A stretch of DNA of 64,000 nucleotides. Source: UBA4733 sp036734945. Lineage in GTDB: Bacteria; Chloroflexota; UBA4733. This document shows, piece by piece, positions 54,065 to 62,826 of the stretch. A program made the translations under genes and the position numbers. The number at the start of each line of letters is the position of its first letter. The first letter of the stretch is position 1. Location: the NCBI GenBank assembly GCA_036734945.1, contig DAIMXP010000024.1, forward strand, positions 1 through 64,000, read 5' to 3'. Under the pieces are notes generated by a model. It had not been told where the DNA came from, made no database searches, and worked only from the letters and a program-made list of their open reading frames with translations.

Positions 54065-55809
54065 GGGTGCGCCGCAGAGTTGTGCGTCGTCGGTTGGTTG
54101 GTAGTTACCGGTTGCTTGGTAATGGTCGTCTGGTTAGTTTGGTGGGAAGAGAGTGTGCAAGATCGGCTGCTGGGGCTAGACTGGTGGGGAATGGTGAGTC
54201 GTCCCGTAGGAGGAGCAACATGGCGGCAGATGGTGGCGGCTGGGCAGCGGCGGGTCAGGCAGTCGATGAGGAGATGCGGGCGTGGCAGCGGTCGCATCGG
54301 GTGGCGACGCTGACGGAGATTGAGTTGGCGGTGGAGGCGGTGACGGCGAAGCTGCAAGCGCGCCTGATCACCGACCTGGCCCAGGAAATGGACGAGGTGG
54401 TCACAGCGGCCGTGGACCAGCCGGACTGCCCCACCTGCGGCGCCCGGCTCAAACGCCGGGGGCGGCGGGAGCGGCTGGTGCTGGTGGCGCACCAACCCCA
54501 GCCGTTGCGCCTGGAGCGGGAGTATTTTGGCTGCTCGGCCTGTGGGGCCGGGTACCCGCGAGCGGGTGTTTCCCCCCCTGGATGAGGCGTTGGGACTGTT
54601 GCCGGGGGAACTCAGTCCGCGTCTGGTGGAGGGGGTCGCCCGGTTCGGGGTGAAGGTACCGTTTGCGCAGGCGGCGGAGGACATGCACTTTTTCTGGGGG
54701 GTGTGGATAAGCGAGGAAACCGTGCGTCGCCAGACGGAGGCAGCCGGCGCGGCCTATGTTGCCGTCCAAGCGGCGGAACTGGCGCGTCTGGAGCGTGAAC
54801 TGCCGGAGCCGCCGAAAGGACCGCCGATCCAGCAGGTGAGCGCGGATGGGGCGATGGTCCCCCTGGTGCATGGCAAATGGGGGGAGGTGAAGACGTTGGC
54901 GGTCGGGACGGTGACGACCGTGCCGGGCAAAGACGGCCCCGAAGTCTGTACCCGCGACCTCACCTACTTCTCCCGGTTGACCGATGCTGCCACATTTGTC
55001 CGTCAGGCGCGCGTCGAACTGTACCAACGCGGGACCCAGACGGCGGACCTGGTGGCGGTGGTGGGCGACGGCAGCGTCTGGATTCAAGCGATCCCCGACA
55101 CCTACCGCCCCGATGCCGTGCGCATCTTGGATTTTCCCCACGCGGCGGAGCATCTGACCGAGGCCGCCCAAGCGAGTTTGGGGTCCCAGCCCCTCCTGTT
55201 CCACACCTGGTTGGCCGAGCAGCTGCACGCGCTCAAACACGAGACGCCGGAACCAGTGCTCGCTGCCCTGCGCCTGCTGCCGACCGAAGCGACGCCCGAT
55301 CCCGTCGCGGCGGCCGACGCCCGCGACAAGACGCTTGGTTACTTGGAAGCGCGCCTGGACCAGATGCAGTACGCCGACTTCCAGCAGCGCGGCTTGCCGA
55401 TTGGCAGCGGCGCCATGGAGAGCGCCTGCAAGCTGGTGGTGGAAGCTCGGCTCAAAGGCAGCGGCATGCATTGGGAACCAGACAATGTCAGTCCCATGGT
55501 CGCCTTGCGCACCGTCCTCTGTTCCAAACGCTGGGCCGAGGCCTGGCCGAAGATTCAGCAGGAACTCCGCCGTCGCGCCTACGCCCAACGCCTGGCGCGC
55601 TGCCAAAAGCGACGCCCTCAGCCCGAACCGATCCCCGCTATGGCGCCATCACCCAAACGCAAAGTCCACCTCGCCAGCGCCCACCGGCGCATGCGCGCCG
55701 CCACCCCGCCCAAGATCGTCAACGGGCGCCCCACCGACGATCACCCCTTCCGCAAATCCTTCAAACAGACCGGCTAGCAGACAGTGACGCACAACTCTGC
55801 GCCGCACCC
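54065..55809 (+). mobile_element. ISKra4-like insertion element (copy B), apparently intact
   Basis: 24-bp terminal inverted repeats with one mismatch (left 54065-54088 begins GGGTGCGCCGC; right 55786-55809), flanked by the 9-bp direct repeat GTCCACGGG (54056-54064 and 55810-55818). Length 1745 bp. Terminal sequences and transposase are related to copy A. The insertion lies upstream of the secreted-protein gene at 53268-54008. Confidence 0.92.
54220..55777 (+). CDS. ISKra4-like transposase, two frames joined by a +1 frameshift (copy B)
   Basis: Frame one (ATG 54220, preceded by AGGAG, to 54585) encodes a zinc-finger-like N-terminal domain (CPTCGARL, CSACGAG). Homology continues in the +1 frame to 55777 with VFPPLDEALGLLPGELSPRL, FFWGVWISEETVRRQTEAAG and SADGAMVPLVHGKWGEVKTL. 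The switch lies on the run TTTCCCCCCCTGG. Copy A switches at the same place on a similar run, so this looks like programmed frameshifting rather than decay. C-terminal DDE region includes LPIGSGAMESACKLVVEARL. Confidence 0.85.
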
Positions 55810-55912
55810 GTCCACGGGTCTGTTGGCATGTGCGTCGTTGCGCTACTATACGCCAGCAATGTGACGGCCTTCTGAACGAGGTGAACCGATGTACATATAT
55901 GTCGATCATTGG

Positions 55913-56587
55913 TCACCTTGCGCTCGCGATGCTATCAAATGCAAGCTGCGCGACCGAGCCGGTCAAGCCGGGCAGTGGCGAGCCGCTGGGGCCCGTGCTC
56001 AGGATGCGGGCGACGACATTGCGCTCTTGAAACACCGTCAGGCGCATGTTAACTCCGGGCAACTGCATACTGTAGGCGACAGCGTTGGGGCCAAGACCCG
56101 ATGTCGCCAGGTGAGTGACGGTGCCGAGCGTGACGGTTTCGCCAGCGATGGCGTGAAACATGCCCTGGGCGTCGGCGGCCGTGGCATACCGTCCGAGACT
56201 GACTTGCATCCAGGCAGGATAGGTCGTCGTGATCGGCGTCGCCGTACTCGGCAGCCCGTAGGTGACCAGGGCGCCATCCTGGCGGTGCCAGTGCTGGAAG
56301 AGCGCAGCTTCCCCAATGCTGGTCGAAGCGAGACGTACCAGCGACTGATTATCCGCCGGCTGCTCGTTCAGTTCCTGCAGGTTTGCAAAGGGTTGCCCTT
56401 GCGGCGGGAGCAGGCCCCGCGGTGCGGTCTGCACCAGGGAAGTGTCCTGGAACAGCGAAATCTGGGGGCGATGCGGAAGATGGGCGCGGATACTGGCAGG
56501 ACCGCAACCGGCCGACAATGCGGCAGTAACGACGAGCGGTAGCAGCCAGCCGCTACGCTGCGAGACGAGTGGAGTGCGCCATAGCAC
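55913..56587 (-). CDS. lipoprotein of unknown function
   Basis: 224 residues. The N-terminus LLPLVVTAALSAGCGPAS contains a lipobox (L-S-A-G-C), so the mature protein is probably anchored by a lipidated Cys. No domain is recognised; the body contains segments such as WMQVSLGRYATAADAQGMFH that resemble periplasmic or surface proteins. Divergent from the glycosyltransferase at 56763. Confidence 0.7.
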   Translation of the reverse strand: MLWRTPLVSQRSGWLLPLVVTAALSAGCGPASIRAHLPHRPQISLFQDTSLVQTAPRGLLPPQGQPFANLQELNEQPADNQSLVRLASTSIGEAALFQHWHRQDGALVTYGLPSTATPITTTYPAWMQVSLGRYATAADAQGMFHAIAGETVTLGTVTHLATSGLGPNAVAYSMQLPGVNMRLTVFQERNVVARILSTGPSGSPLPGLTGSVAQLAFDSIASAR

Positions 56588-56654
56588 TGGTCACGTTCCT
56601 CAATTCAGCATTCAGCGTGTACGCGTATCCTGGTGCAGTGCGCCTTGCACCGTC

Positions 56655-56696
56655 TTCAGGTTCATGTCAGGTTCATGTATAGTGCTGCAACCTGAA
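56655..56696. promoter_or_regulatory. tandem 11-bp direct repeats with inverted half-site
   Basis: CAGGTTCATGT occurs twice in tandem (56657-56667, 56668-56678). TTCAGGTT at 56655-56662 is inverted as AACCTGAA at 56689-56696. The block lies in the divergent region between the lipoprotein and the glycosyltransferase and may be a regulator-binding site. Confidence 0.5.
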
Positions 56697-56762
56697 TTTT
56701 CACTGTACGACACAGCGACCTATTCACGCACACGTCACCATAGAGACCTATGCTGCCACACT

Positions 56763-57776
56763 ATGGAGCACATTGAGACGCCGTACATGTGCGTCAGCAT
56801 CGTCATGCCGACGCACAACCGCCGCGAGAGCTTGAGCCGCACGCTGCTCGCTGTGGCCGAGCAAGACTTTCCTGCTGACCGCTTCGAGGTGATTATCGTC
56901 GCGGACGGCTGTACAGACGGGACAGTCGAATTGCTGGCGATGCTGAAGGCAACCCTGCCGTACAGCTTGCATTGGATCGTTCAGGAGCAAAGCGGACCGG
57001 CGGCGGCACGCAACGCGGCCATCGCTGCCGCGCAGGGTGACGTCATCGCCTTCCTGGACGATGACGTGGTGCCTGTTCCCGGCTGGCTGTCGGCGCACAT
57101 GGCTTACCATGCGCGTGACGCGCAAGCTGTCGTCATCGGCCCGCTCTCGCCGGGCAGCCGCCTGCGCCCGGCCTGGGTGCGCTGGGAAGACGACAGCCTA
57201 CAACAGCAATATCGCGCGATGCTCGCTGGCGTTTATCGTCCTACGCCGCGCCAGTTTTATACCGGCAACAGTTCCGTTCGACGACAATGGATTGTGCAGG
57301 CCGGCGGGTTCGACGGGCGGCTGCGCCGCGCGGAGGACGTAGAACTGGCCTTCCGGCTGCAAGATCTGGGCCTACACTTCGTGTTCGATCCCAGCGCCGA
57401 CGGACTACACCACTCCATTCGTACCTATCGCTCCTGGCTGGGCATCCCCCGCCAGTATGGGGAGAATGATGTCCTCATGGGCCGGGTGCGGGGTCGCGCG
57501 CACTTGCTGCACGCGATCGGCCGCGAGTTCCATCACCGTCGGCGTAGCACGCGGCTGCTCGCGCGCTGGTGTCTAGGACGCCCCTCAAGGTACAGGTTCG
57601 TCATCGGCACACTTGGCCTCGTTGCCCGCCGAACCGATCGTTTTAACTGGTATCGTCCGAGCGCCGCGGCTTGCAGCGGAATTTGGAACCTGGCGTATTG
57701 GCAAGCACTCTCTGAGGCTTTAGGAGGCCGGAGTGAGTTTTGGCGTCTCGTGTTGCCACGCACACACGCTGAATGA
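56763..57776 (+). CDS. glycosyltransferase family 2
   Basis: 337 residues from ATG 56763. CVSIVMPTHNRRESLSRTLL opens the GT-A domain, followed by VIIVADGCTDGTVELL and VIAFLDDDVVPVPGW (metal-binding DDD), then GFDGRLRRAEDVELAFRLQD. A basic C-terminal region carries one hydrophobic stretch. Probably adds a repeat-unit sugar. No strong ribosome-binding site is visible at this ATG; the frame is open upstream to 56442 but that part overlaps the lipoprotein gene. Confidence 0.85.
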   Translation: MEHIETPYMCVSIVMPTHNRRESLSRTLLAVAEQDFPADRFEVIIVADGCTDGTVELLAMLKATLPYSLHWIVQEQSGPAAARNAAIAAAQGDVIAFLDDDVVPVPGWLSAHMAYHARDAQAVVIGPLSPGSRLRPAWVRWEDDSLQQQYRAMLAGVYRPTPRQFYTGNSSVRRQWIVQAGGFDGRLRRAEDVELAFRLQDLGLHFVFDPSADGLHHSIRTYRSWLGIPRQYGENDVLMGRVRGRAHLLHAIGREFHHRRRSTRLLARWCLGRPSRYRFVIGTLGLVARRTDRFNWYRPSAAACSGIWNLAYWQALSEALGGRSEFWRLVLPRTHAE

Positions 57777-57888
57777 CGCCTGAATGTCCAGTGAAGTGTT
57801 CAGGTAGGCGTCATCAAGACGACGTATGGTGAACCGTGCTGAGACGCCGTGAAACGCTACAGGACTTGCGTGAAGGCAGGGGGACGGG

Positions 57889-58119
57889 GTGGAGCGCCTG
57901 ACGACCGATGATGTGTTGCTCACATTCAAGGAGGCGGAAGAGTACCTACGGGTAAGCCGTGCAACCGTTTACCGGCTCCTCTGGTCGGGCCAGCTGGCCG
58001 GACACAAGGTTGGGAAGGGCTGGCGGTTCTTTAAGGCCGACCTACGCCGCCTGGTCATGGATGGAGGTACCGGCATGGTCACCAACGCACCGAGCACGGT
58101 CGGAATACGCGAGGACTGA
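57889..58119 (+). CDS. small helix-turn-helix regulator (excisionase/BldC-like)
   Basis: 76 residues. LLTFKEAEEYLRVSRATVYR and LLWSGQLAGHKVGKGWRFFK form the winged helix-turn-helix of the excisionase/MerR-like small DNA-binding family. Genes of this type are either phage excisionases or small transcription regulators such as BldC. Here it is 14 bp upstream of the Wzz-like gene, so local regulation of the polysaccharide operon is likely. The GTG start follows a purine-rich stretch. Confidence 0.8.
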   Translation: MERLTTDDVLLTFKEAEEYLRVSRATVYRLLWSGQLAGHKVGKGWRFFKADLRRLVMDGGTGMVTNAPSTVGIRED

Positions 58120-58133
58120 GGAGGCGGTAACTG

Positions 58134-59231
58134 ATGGAACGCTACTTCGAGACACTCTTTCGCTTCAAATGGTTATTCCTGTTCGTCCTTGTGCTCGTTC
58201 CGAGCTTGGGAGCCGGCTACGCCATCGACCAGCGGCAGGTCCTCTACCAATCCGTTGGGACCGTGTGGGCAGATAAGCCTGCCTATCTTGACATCGCCTC
58301 GCAGGATTGGAATCAGTGGAACACGCCGGCGCAAAATCAGGCGAGCAATGTGCAGGAGTTTCTGCAGACGAATAGTTTCGCTCTCGAGGTGCTCAACCAA
58401 ACTGACCTGCGCGCCAACCTCACCACGCAAAGGCAGGCTCAACAGACGCTCACCAACCTGCGGACGCGAGTGAGCATCACTGCGGCCGGCACCCATCTGC
58501 TCGCGATCAGTTACTCCGACGAACAACCGAAGGTAGCGCAACAGGTCGTACAGGCGATCATTGATACCTTTGACAAGGAAGTACTTTCTAGCGCCACGAG
58601 CCAGAATTCGGTCGCGCTCGCCTTTTATCAGAAGAAACTGCAGGACGTCACGGCGACGGCCGCCAACTCGACGGCAGCGCTGCGGACCTATCTGGAAGCA
58701 CATCCCGAACTAACACAGGGGACAAACGCCACACAGGCGCAAGTCTCGCAGCTCGTGGCCAATGCCTCTTTTGCCGCCCAGCATCCGGAGTTGGTCAAAC
58801 TGATCCAGGACCAGCAGACGGCAACGGACCAACAGTCGAAGTATCAGGCACAGGTTGATCAGATTCAGTTTTCCCAGAGTTCTGAGGCCGTTGGTACCGG
58901 CCAGTCATTCCGTATCATGGACCCACCTGCCTTCCCCACCAGTGCTTTGAGCAGCAAAAAAAAGCTCGTATTGGAGATTGGCATTGCTGTCGGGGCTGCG
59001 GTCGGCTTTGTCGTCGGAGGAGTGGTTCTCTTGACGGCGCTCGATACAACGCTGCGCAGCGCGACAGTCGCGGCGGACCGCTTGGAGCTGCCAGTGCTCG
59101 TGATGGTGCCGTTGTTGAACGAGCGCCGAGGCCTCATCCGGCGTCAGCGCTTCAGCCACCGCCATGTTCGGACGCTACTCGCGATGGAAGCGCATCTGCC
59201 CGAACTGACCGGTCCGACGGTCAGAGCCTAA
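58134..59231 (+). CDS. Wzz-like chain-length determinant / polysaccharide copolymerase
   Basis: 365 residues. First membrane segment at about 12-30 (WLFLFVLVLVPSLGAGYAID) and second at about 280-303 (LVLEIGIAVGAAVGFVVGGV), with a long helical periplasmic part between (repeated Gln/Asn-rich coil segments). This topology is the PCP/Wzz family, which sets chain length with a partner BY-kinase. It immediately precedes the BY-kinase-like gene. A short C-terminal cytoplasmic tail extends to LPELTGPTVRA. Confidence 0.88.
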   Translation: MERYFETLFRFKWLFLFVLVLVPSLGAGYAIDQRQVLYQSVGTVWADKPAYLDIASQDWNQWNTPAQNQASNVQEFLQTNSFALEVLNQTDLRANLTTQRQAQQTLTNLRTRVSITAAGTHLLAISYSDEQPKVAQQVVQAIIDTFDKEVLSSATSQNSVALAFYQKKLQDVTATAANSTAALRTYLEAHPELTQGTNATQAQVSQLVANASFAAQHPELVKLIQDQQTATDQQSKYQAQVDQIQFSQSSEAVGTGQSFRIMDPPAFPTSALSSKKKLVLEIGIAVGAAVGFVVGGVVLLTALDTTLRSATVAADRLELPVLVMVPLLNERRGLIRRQRFSHRHVRTLLAMEAHLPELTGPTVRA

Positions 59232-59264
59232 TGCTGAGACGCGGGAATTAAGGAGAGAGCGAGC

Positions 59265-60020
59265 ATGGCAACCCTTCCCCTCACGGCTCCCATCGGGCAC
59301 GGCAAGGTCTACAAACCGGTCTACCGAAAGCTCGAAACGGCACCGCGTACAGTGTCGGCAGCAACGCCTAGCTATACGCGCAGCGAAATGGCGAGCCGCC
59401 GGTACCTAGAAACGGCCTATCGGGAGATATACACTACCCAACTGGCCGACCTCGAAACCGGGGAGTCCTACGTCATCGGCGTCACGAGCGCCGTGCGCGG
59501 CGAAGGACGCACAACGACTGCCCTCGGATTGGCGCTGGCGATCGCGCGGGACTTAGGTTTGCGCGTGCTGCTGGTCGAGCTTGATCTCCAACACCCGGTA
59601 CTTGCCCAGGAACTTCAGGTCACCGGGGTACCTGGCCTGGCTGATGCCGCGAATGCACCGGAGTTGATTGGCAGTGCCGTGCGTCACCTCGAAGCGTGCG
59701 GCGTGGACGTGCTCCCCGCCGGGAGAGCGCCTGTCGCTATCTCCCGGCTCCTCCGGTCGGCGACCCTCCGCGACCTGATTGCAACAGCACGCACCGTGTA
59801 TCACGTCATCGTCCTAGATATGCCGCCCGCGCTCTCAAACAGCGACGTGGTGCCACTGAGCGGCCTCACCGACGGTGTGCTCATGGTCGTACGGTCCGGC
59901 GTCACGCCAGCACGCCTTGTTGAGCAGGCTACAGCACGCTTTCCCGCAGGCATGGTAAAGGGCATCATTTTGTCTGGCCAACACTCCAAGATTCCGAACT
60001 GGCTGCGACGCCTCTTTTGA
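59265..60020 (+). CDS. CpsD/CapB-like BY-kinase homologue with degenerate P-loop
   Basis: 251 residues, start preceded by GGAGAGAG. The Walker A region reads VTSAVRGEGRTTTALG (about 73-88): Arg82 stands where BY-kinases have the catalytic Lys. Walker A' LLVELDLQHP (102-111) has Glu where Asp is usual. Walker B is VIVLDMPP. The C-terminus (HSKIPNWLRRLF) has no Tyr cluster. It may bind nucleotide weakly or act as a structural partner of the Wzz-like protein rather than as a kinase. Confidence 0.85.
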   Translation: MATLPLTAPIGHGKVYKPVYRKLETAPRTVSAATPSYTRSEMASRRYLETAYREIYTTQLADLETGESYVIGVTSAVRGEGRTTTALGLALAIARDLGLRVLLVELDLQHPVLAQELQVTGVPGLADAANAPELIGSAVRHLEACGVDVLPAGRAPVAISRLLRSATLRDLIATARTVYHVIVLDMPPALSNSDVVPLSGLTDGVLMVVRSGVTPARLVEQATARFPAGMVKGIILSGQHSKIPNWLRRLF

Positions 60021-60147
60021 GAGTCCAAGCTGCTGCAAATACCAGGAGTCGGTTGGGGTTCTGGAATCAACGCGCTAGCCAAAGCTACCGGCCAGAAAGC
60101 CGGCAATGCGCTTACGTCGAAGATGTCATTGAAGGGAACGGCGCGCG

Positions 60148-60291
60148 ATGTACATAATGCTTGCACTCATCGTTGGCAGCCTGCTCATCGGCTGTTCCGG
60201 CACGATATCGGCCCGAGCCCAACCGTGGCTTGCCCTGACCGCAGCTACGGGGGCAACGCTAATTTACTATATCTCCCAAAGGGCTATGTGA
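60148..60291 (+). CDS. 47-residue membrane peptide, translationally coupled to the polymerase
   Basis: A short frame MYIMLALIVGSLLIGCSGTI to YYISQRAM, with two hydrophobic segments separated by a short polar loop. GAAGGGA lies nine bases upstream of the ATG. Its TGA overlaps the ATG of the next gene (TGATG at 60289-60293), a classical coupling arrangement. A peptide this short is easily missed, yet the upstream site, the junction and the hydrophobic profile all favour a real gene. Function unknown; possibly a polymerase or export accessory peptide. Confidence 0.6.
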   Translation: MYIMLALIVGSLLIGCSGTISARAQPWLALTAATGATLIYYISQRAM

Positions 60292-61838
60292 TGGTCGCGG
60301 CGCAAGACCTGACGGTAACGTCGCTCCGCAACTGGTCCCGGCTGCGCAACTTTTTGGTGTGCGCGATCTTCGCGGTCGTTGTCTGGGTGTTAAGCGACGC
60401 GTCGCTCAGCCGCGGGCTCACATCATCGATTTTACTGGTGCTCGGCTTGATCCTGGTCGGCTTGTGCACCTTGATATTTTGGAGACCGGTTATTGGCTTG
60501 TATACCGGCGTACTGCTCAACATCGCCATGGATGGTCAGGTCCCAGGCGATCCGATCAGCAAATACACTGCCTACTTCCACGAGAATCTAAACACTTTTG
60601 CCCACGCCGGTGTTGCGTTTTCTCCACTCGAACTCTTGTTTGCGGTCACGACCCTCGCGTACCTGCTACGTACAGCGTCCGGAATGCGCCTGCAAGGTGG
60701 AACTCTGGCGAAACCGGTTCTCGTGTTCGGACTCTTTCTCGCCTTCGGGTTCGTTTGGGGGTTTAGTCATGGCGGTGACTGGAAAATCGGCCTCTTCGAG
60801 GCGCGCGGACCTTTTCTGCTAGTAATGCTCTATTTCCTGGTAACAAATCTCATCCGCGACGAACGCCAGCTCGCGCATCTACTCACCGCGCTAGAAACCG
60901 GCTTGGGCATTCTCTCGGCCTGGACTACTTTTCGCCTGTTTGTATTCTTGCATGGCCATTCCGGCGGCGCGGATGGTGCATTGGGCGTTAATCACGAAGA
61001 TGCCGTATTCCTAGGCTACTACGCCGTCATTTGTCTGTTGCGCATGGTCTCACCAGGCTCGCGAAAGCGGCCTTTCCTGCTCCTGATGGCGTTGCTCAGC
61101 GTTGTCCTAATGTTGGAGATGCAGCGCCGCGCCGCTTCGGTCTGTCTGGTCATGGCTCTGGTTGTCCTCGCCATCGTCTTGTTCTACCGCCGCCGTCACC
61201 TTTTTCTTCGACTTGCCCCGATCGCTGCGCTGCTCATCGTCCTCTACTGTGGCGCCTTCTGGAACAGTAACAGCACCTGGGCTCAGCCGATCCGGGCCAT
61301 CCGCACGAGTTCAGCGTCTAGCAGTGTAAACGCTCGTGACAACTCATCCGACCTGTATCGCGTAGCGGAGAAGGCGAATGTGCGCGACACCATCAAGGCG
61401 GGTCCGCTCACTGGCGTTGGCTTTGGCCGCAAATATCTGGAGACACATCCCGTTATGCATTTTGCTGACTTTCAGTTTCAGTTCTACACGCCGCACGCCG
61501 AGGTGCTCTGGATTTGGCTGAAAATTGGCGCCGTGGGCTTTGCTGCTTTTTGGGTGCTCGTCTGCTTGGCGCTCATGCGTGCCGGGAGTCTTATCAGTCG
61601 ACTAGGAACCGCTCCACTCGGCTTTAGCTGTCTCGTCGGCATTCTCTATGTCGCCATGTTGCTGACATTCTCCTACGTCGATATTGGCCTAGCCAATATT
61701 CGCTGCGAGATGATGCTAGGCACCGCCTTAGGTATTGTGGGCACCGCGACAGATCTGTGGCGAAGGCAAGCTATCTCGCGCCGCCCCAGTTCGGCAAGCC
61801 GACTGGGGTCTAGCAGCCGATTCGTTATTCACTCGTAA
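60291..61838 (+). CDS. O-antigen ligase/polymerase-like membrane protein (Wzy-like)
   Basis: 515 residues with about 12 hydrophobic helices. A large loop between helices contains SSASSSVNARDNSSDLYRVA and GVGFGRKYLETHPVMHFADF, with the R-x-H/D pattern typical of Wzy/WaaL proteins. The ATG at 60291 has AAAGGG upstream and overlaps the small peptide's stop. It probably polymerises flipped repeat units on the outer face of the membrane, with chain length set by the Wzz-like protein two genes earlier. Confidence 0.85.
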   Translation: MVAAQDLTVTSLRNWSRLRNFLVCAIFAVVVWVLSDASLSRGLTSSILLVLGLILVGLCTLIFWRPVIGLYTGVLLNIAMDGQVPGDPISKYTAYFHENLNTFAHAGVAFSPLELLFAVTTLAYLLRTASGMRLQGGTLAKPVLVFGLFLAFGFVWGFSHGGDWKIGLFEARGPFLLVMLYFLVTNLIRDERQLAHLLTALETGLGILSAWTTFRLFVFLHGHSGGADGALGVNHEDAVFLGYYAVICLLRMVSPGSRKRPFLLLMALLSVVLMLEMQRRAASVCLVMALVVLAIVLFYRRRHLFLRLAPIAALLIVLYCGAFWNSNSTWAQPIRAIRTSSASSSVNARDNSSDLYRVAEKANVRDTIKAGPLTGVGFGRKYLETHPVMHFADFQFQFYTPHAEVLWIWLKIGAVGFAAFWVLVCLALMRAGSLISRLGTAPLGFSCLVGILYVAMLLTFSYVDIGLANIRCEMMLGTALGIVGTATDLWRRQAISRRPSSASRLGSSSRFVIHS

Positions 61839-61851
61839 CAGGAGGATTGCC

Positions 61852-62778
61852 ATGACTACCAGCGCCGTGCCGTCGGCACACGTTTCGGTCATCATCTGCA
61901 CTCGCAATCGCGGTGACCGAATTGGAGCGACACTGACCAGTGTGCTGACGAACGACCACGTTTCGTTTGATCTGACGGTCGTTGATCAGAGCAATAACTC
62001 TGAGACAGAGGACGCCGTCGCGCCGTTGGCGTCGGTCGACGCGCGACTGCGGTACCTTCATGTGACTGAGCCGGGCCTATCGCGTGCCTACAACACAGGC
62101 ATTCGGAATACGTCGGGCGAACTGCTGGCCTTTACCGATGATGACTGTGTCGTTCCTTCAGACTGGCTCACCTCGATTGTCCGCGCGCTGGAAGAGGACA
62201 GCGAGGCAGGTCTGCTGTACGGCCAGGTGCTTGCTCCAAAGGACGGCTTTCGCCACGGCCGCATCACGCCTGTCCTTCGAATCCCGGAGACCCGACGACT
62301 CAGCAAAGGCGACGGGTTCAAGGTCTTCGGCATGGGCGCGAACTTCGCTGCCCGCCGGCAGCTCTTCGCCCAAATCGGGGGATTCGACGAGTTGCTGGGC
62401 GGTGGGGCGCCTCTGGCGTCATCCCAGGACTACGACCTTGCCTTTCGTGCCTACCGTTCCGGAATCGCTATCCTCCTCTCCTCGGACGTTGCCGTGATCC
62501 ATTACGGCACGCGCACTGCCGAGCAATGGCTGGCGACAGAACGCGCTTATGGCATAGGAGACGGCGCCTTCTACTTCAAACATATGCGTTGCCGCGACAC
62601 TTTTGCCATGTGGCTCTTTGGGCGGGCAGTTCTGGACGCCGCCTGGCGCTATGGCGCGAAGCGAGCATTTCGTCGCGGATCCCCAAGTTTGAACTATTTG
62701 CGCGCGATCCCGGAGGGCATACGGCGCGGCACCCAGTTTGGCGTCGACAGGCGTCTCCGTCTCTACGTCCAACGCTGA
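61852..62778 (+). CDS. glycosyltransferase family 2 (paralogue of 36708-37670)
   Basis: 308 residues. VSVIICTRNRGDRIGATLTS, LLAFTDDDCVVPSDWLTSIV and FDELLGGGAPLASSQDYDLA closely parallel the 36708 protein. The ATG at 61852 follows AGGAGG at five bases, so a longer frame from 61735 is rejected. Probably adds one sugar to the repeat unit. Confidence 0.92.
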   Translation: MTTSAVPSAHVSVIICTRNRGDRIGATLTSVLTNDHVSFDLTVVDQSNNSETEDAVAPLASVDARLRYLHVTEPGLSRAYNTGIRNTSGELLAFTDDDCVVPSDWLTSIVRALEEDSEAGLLYGQVLAPKDGFRHGRITPVLRIPETRRLSKGDGFKVFGMGANFAARRQLFAQIGGFDELLGGGAPLASSQDYDLAFRAYRSGIAILLSSDVAVIHYGTRTAEQWLATERAYGIGDGAFYFKHMRCRDTFAMWLFGRAVLDAAWRYGAKRAFRRGSPSLNYLRAIPEGIRRGTQFGVDRRLRLYVQR

Positions 62779-62826
62779 GACGCCGCCGATAATTTTCGGA
62801 TTGAGAGAAAGAGGTTCACAAGGTAT

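Noticed and set aside
57775..57812. hairpin after the 56763 glycosyltransferase
   Set aside because: The pairing needs a four-base bulge and there is no T-run, so it is not called as a terminator.
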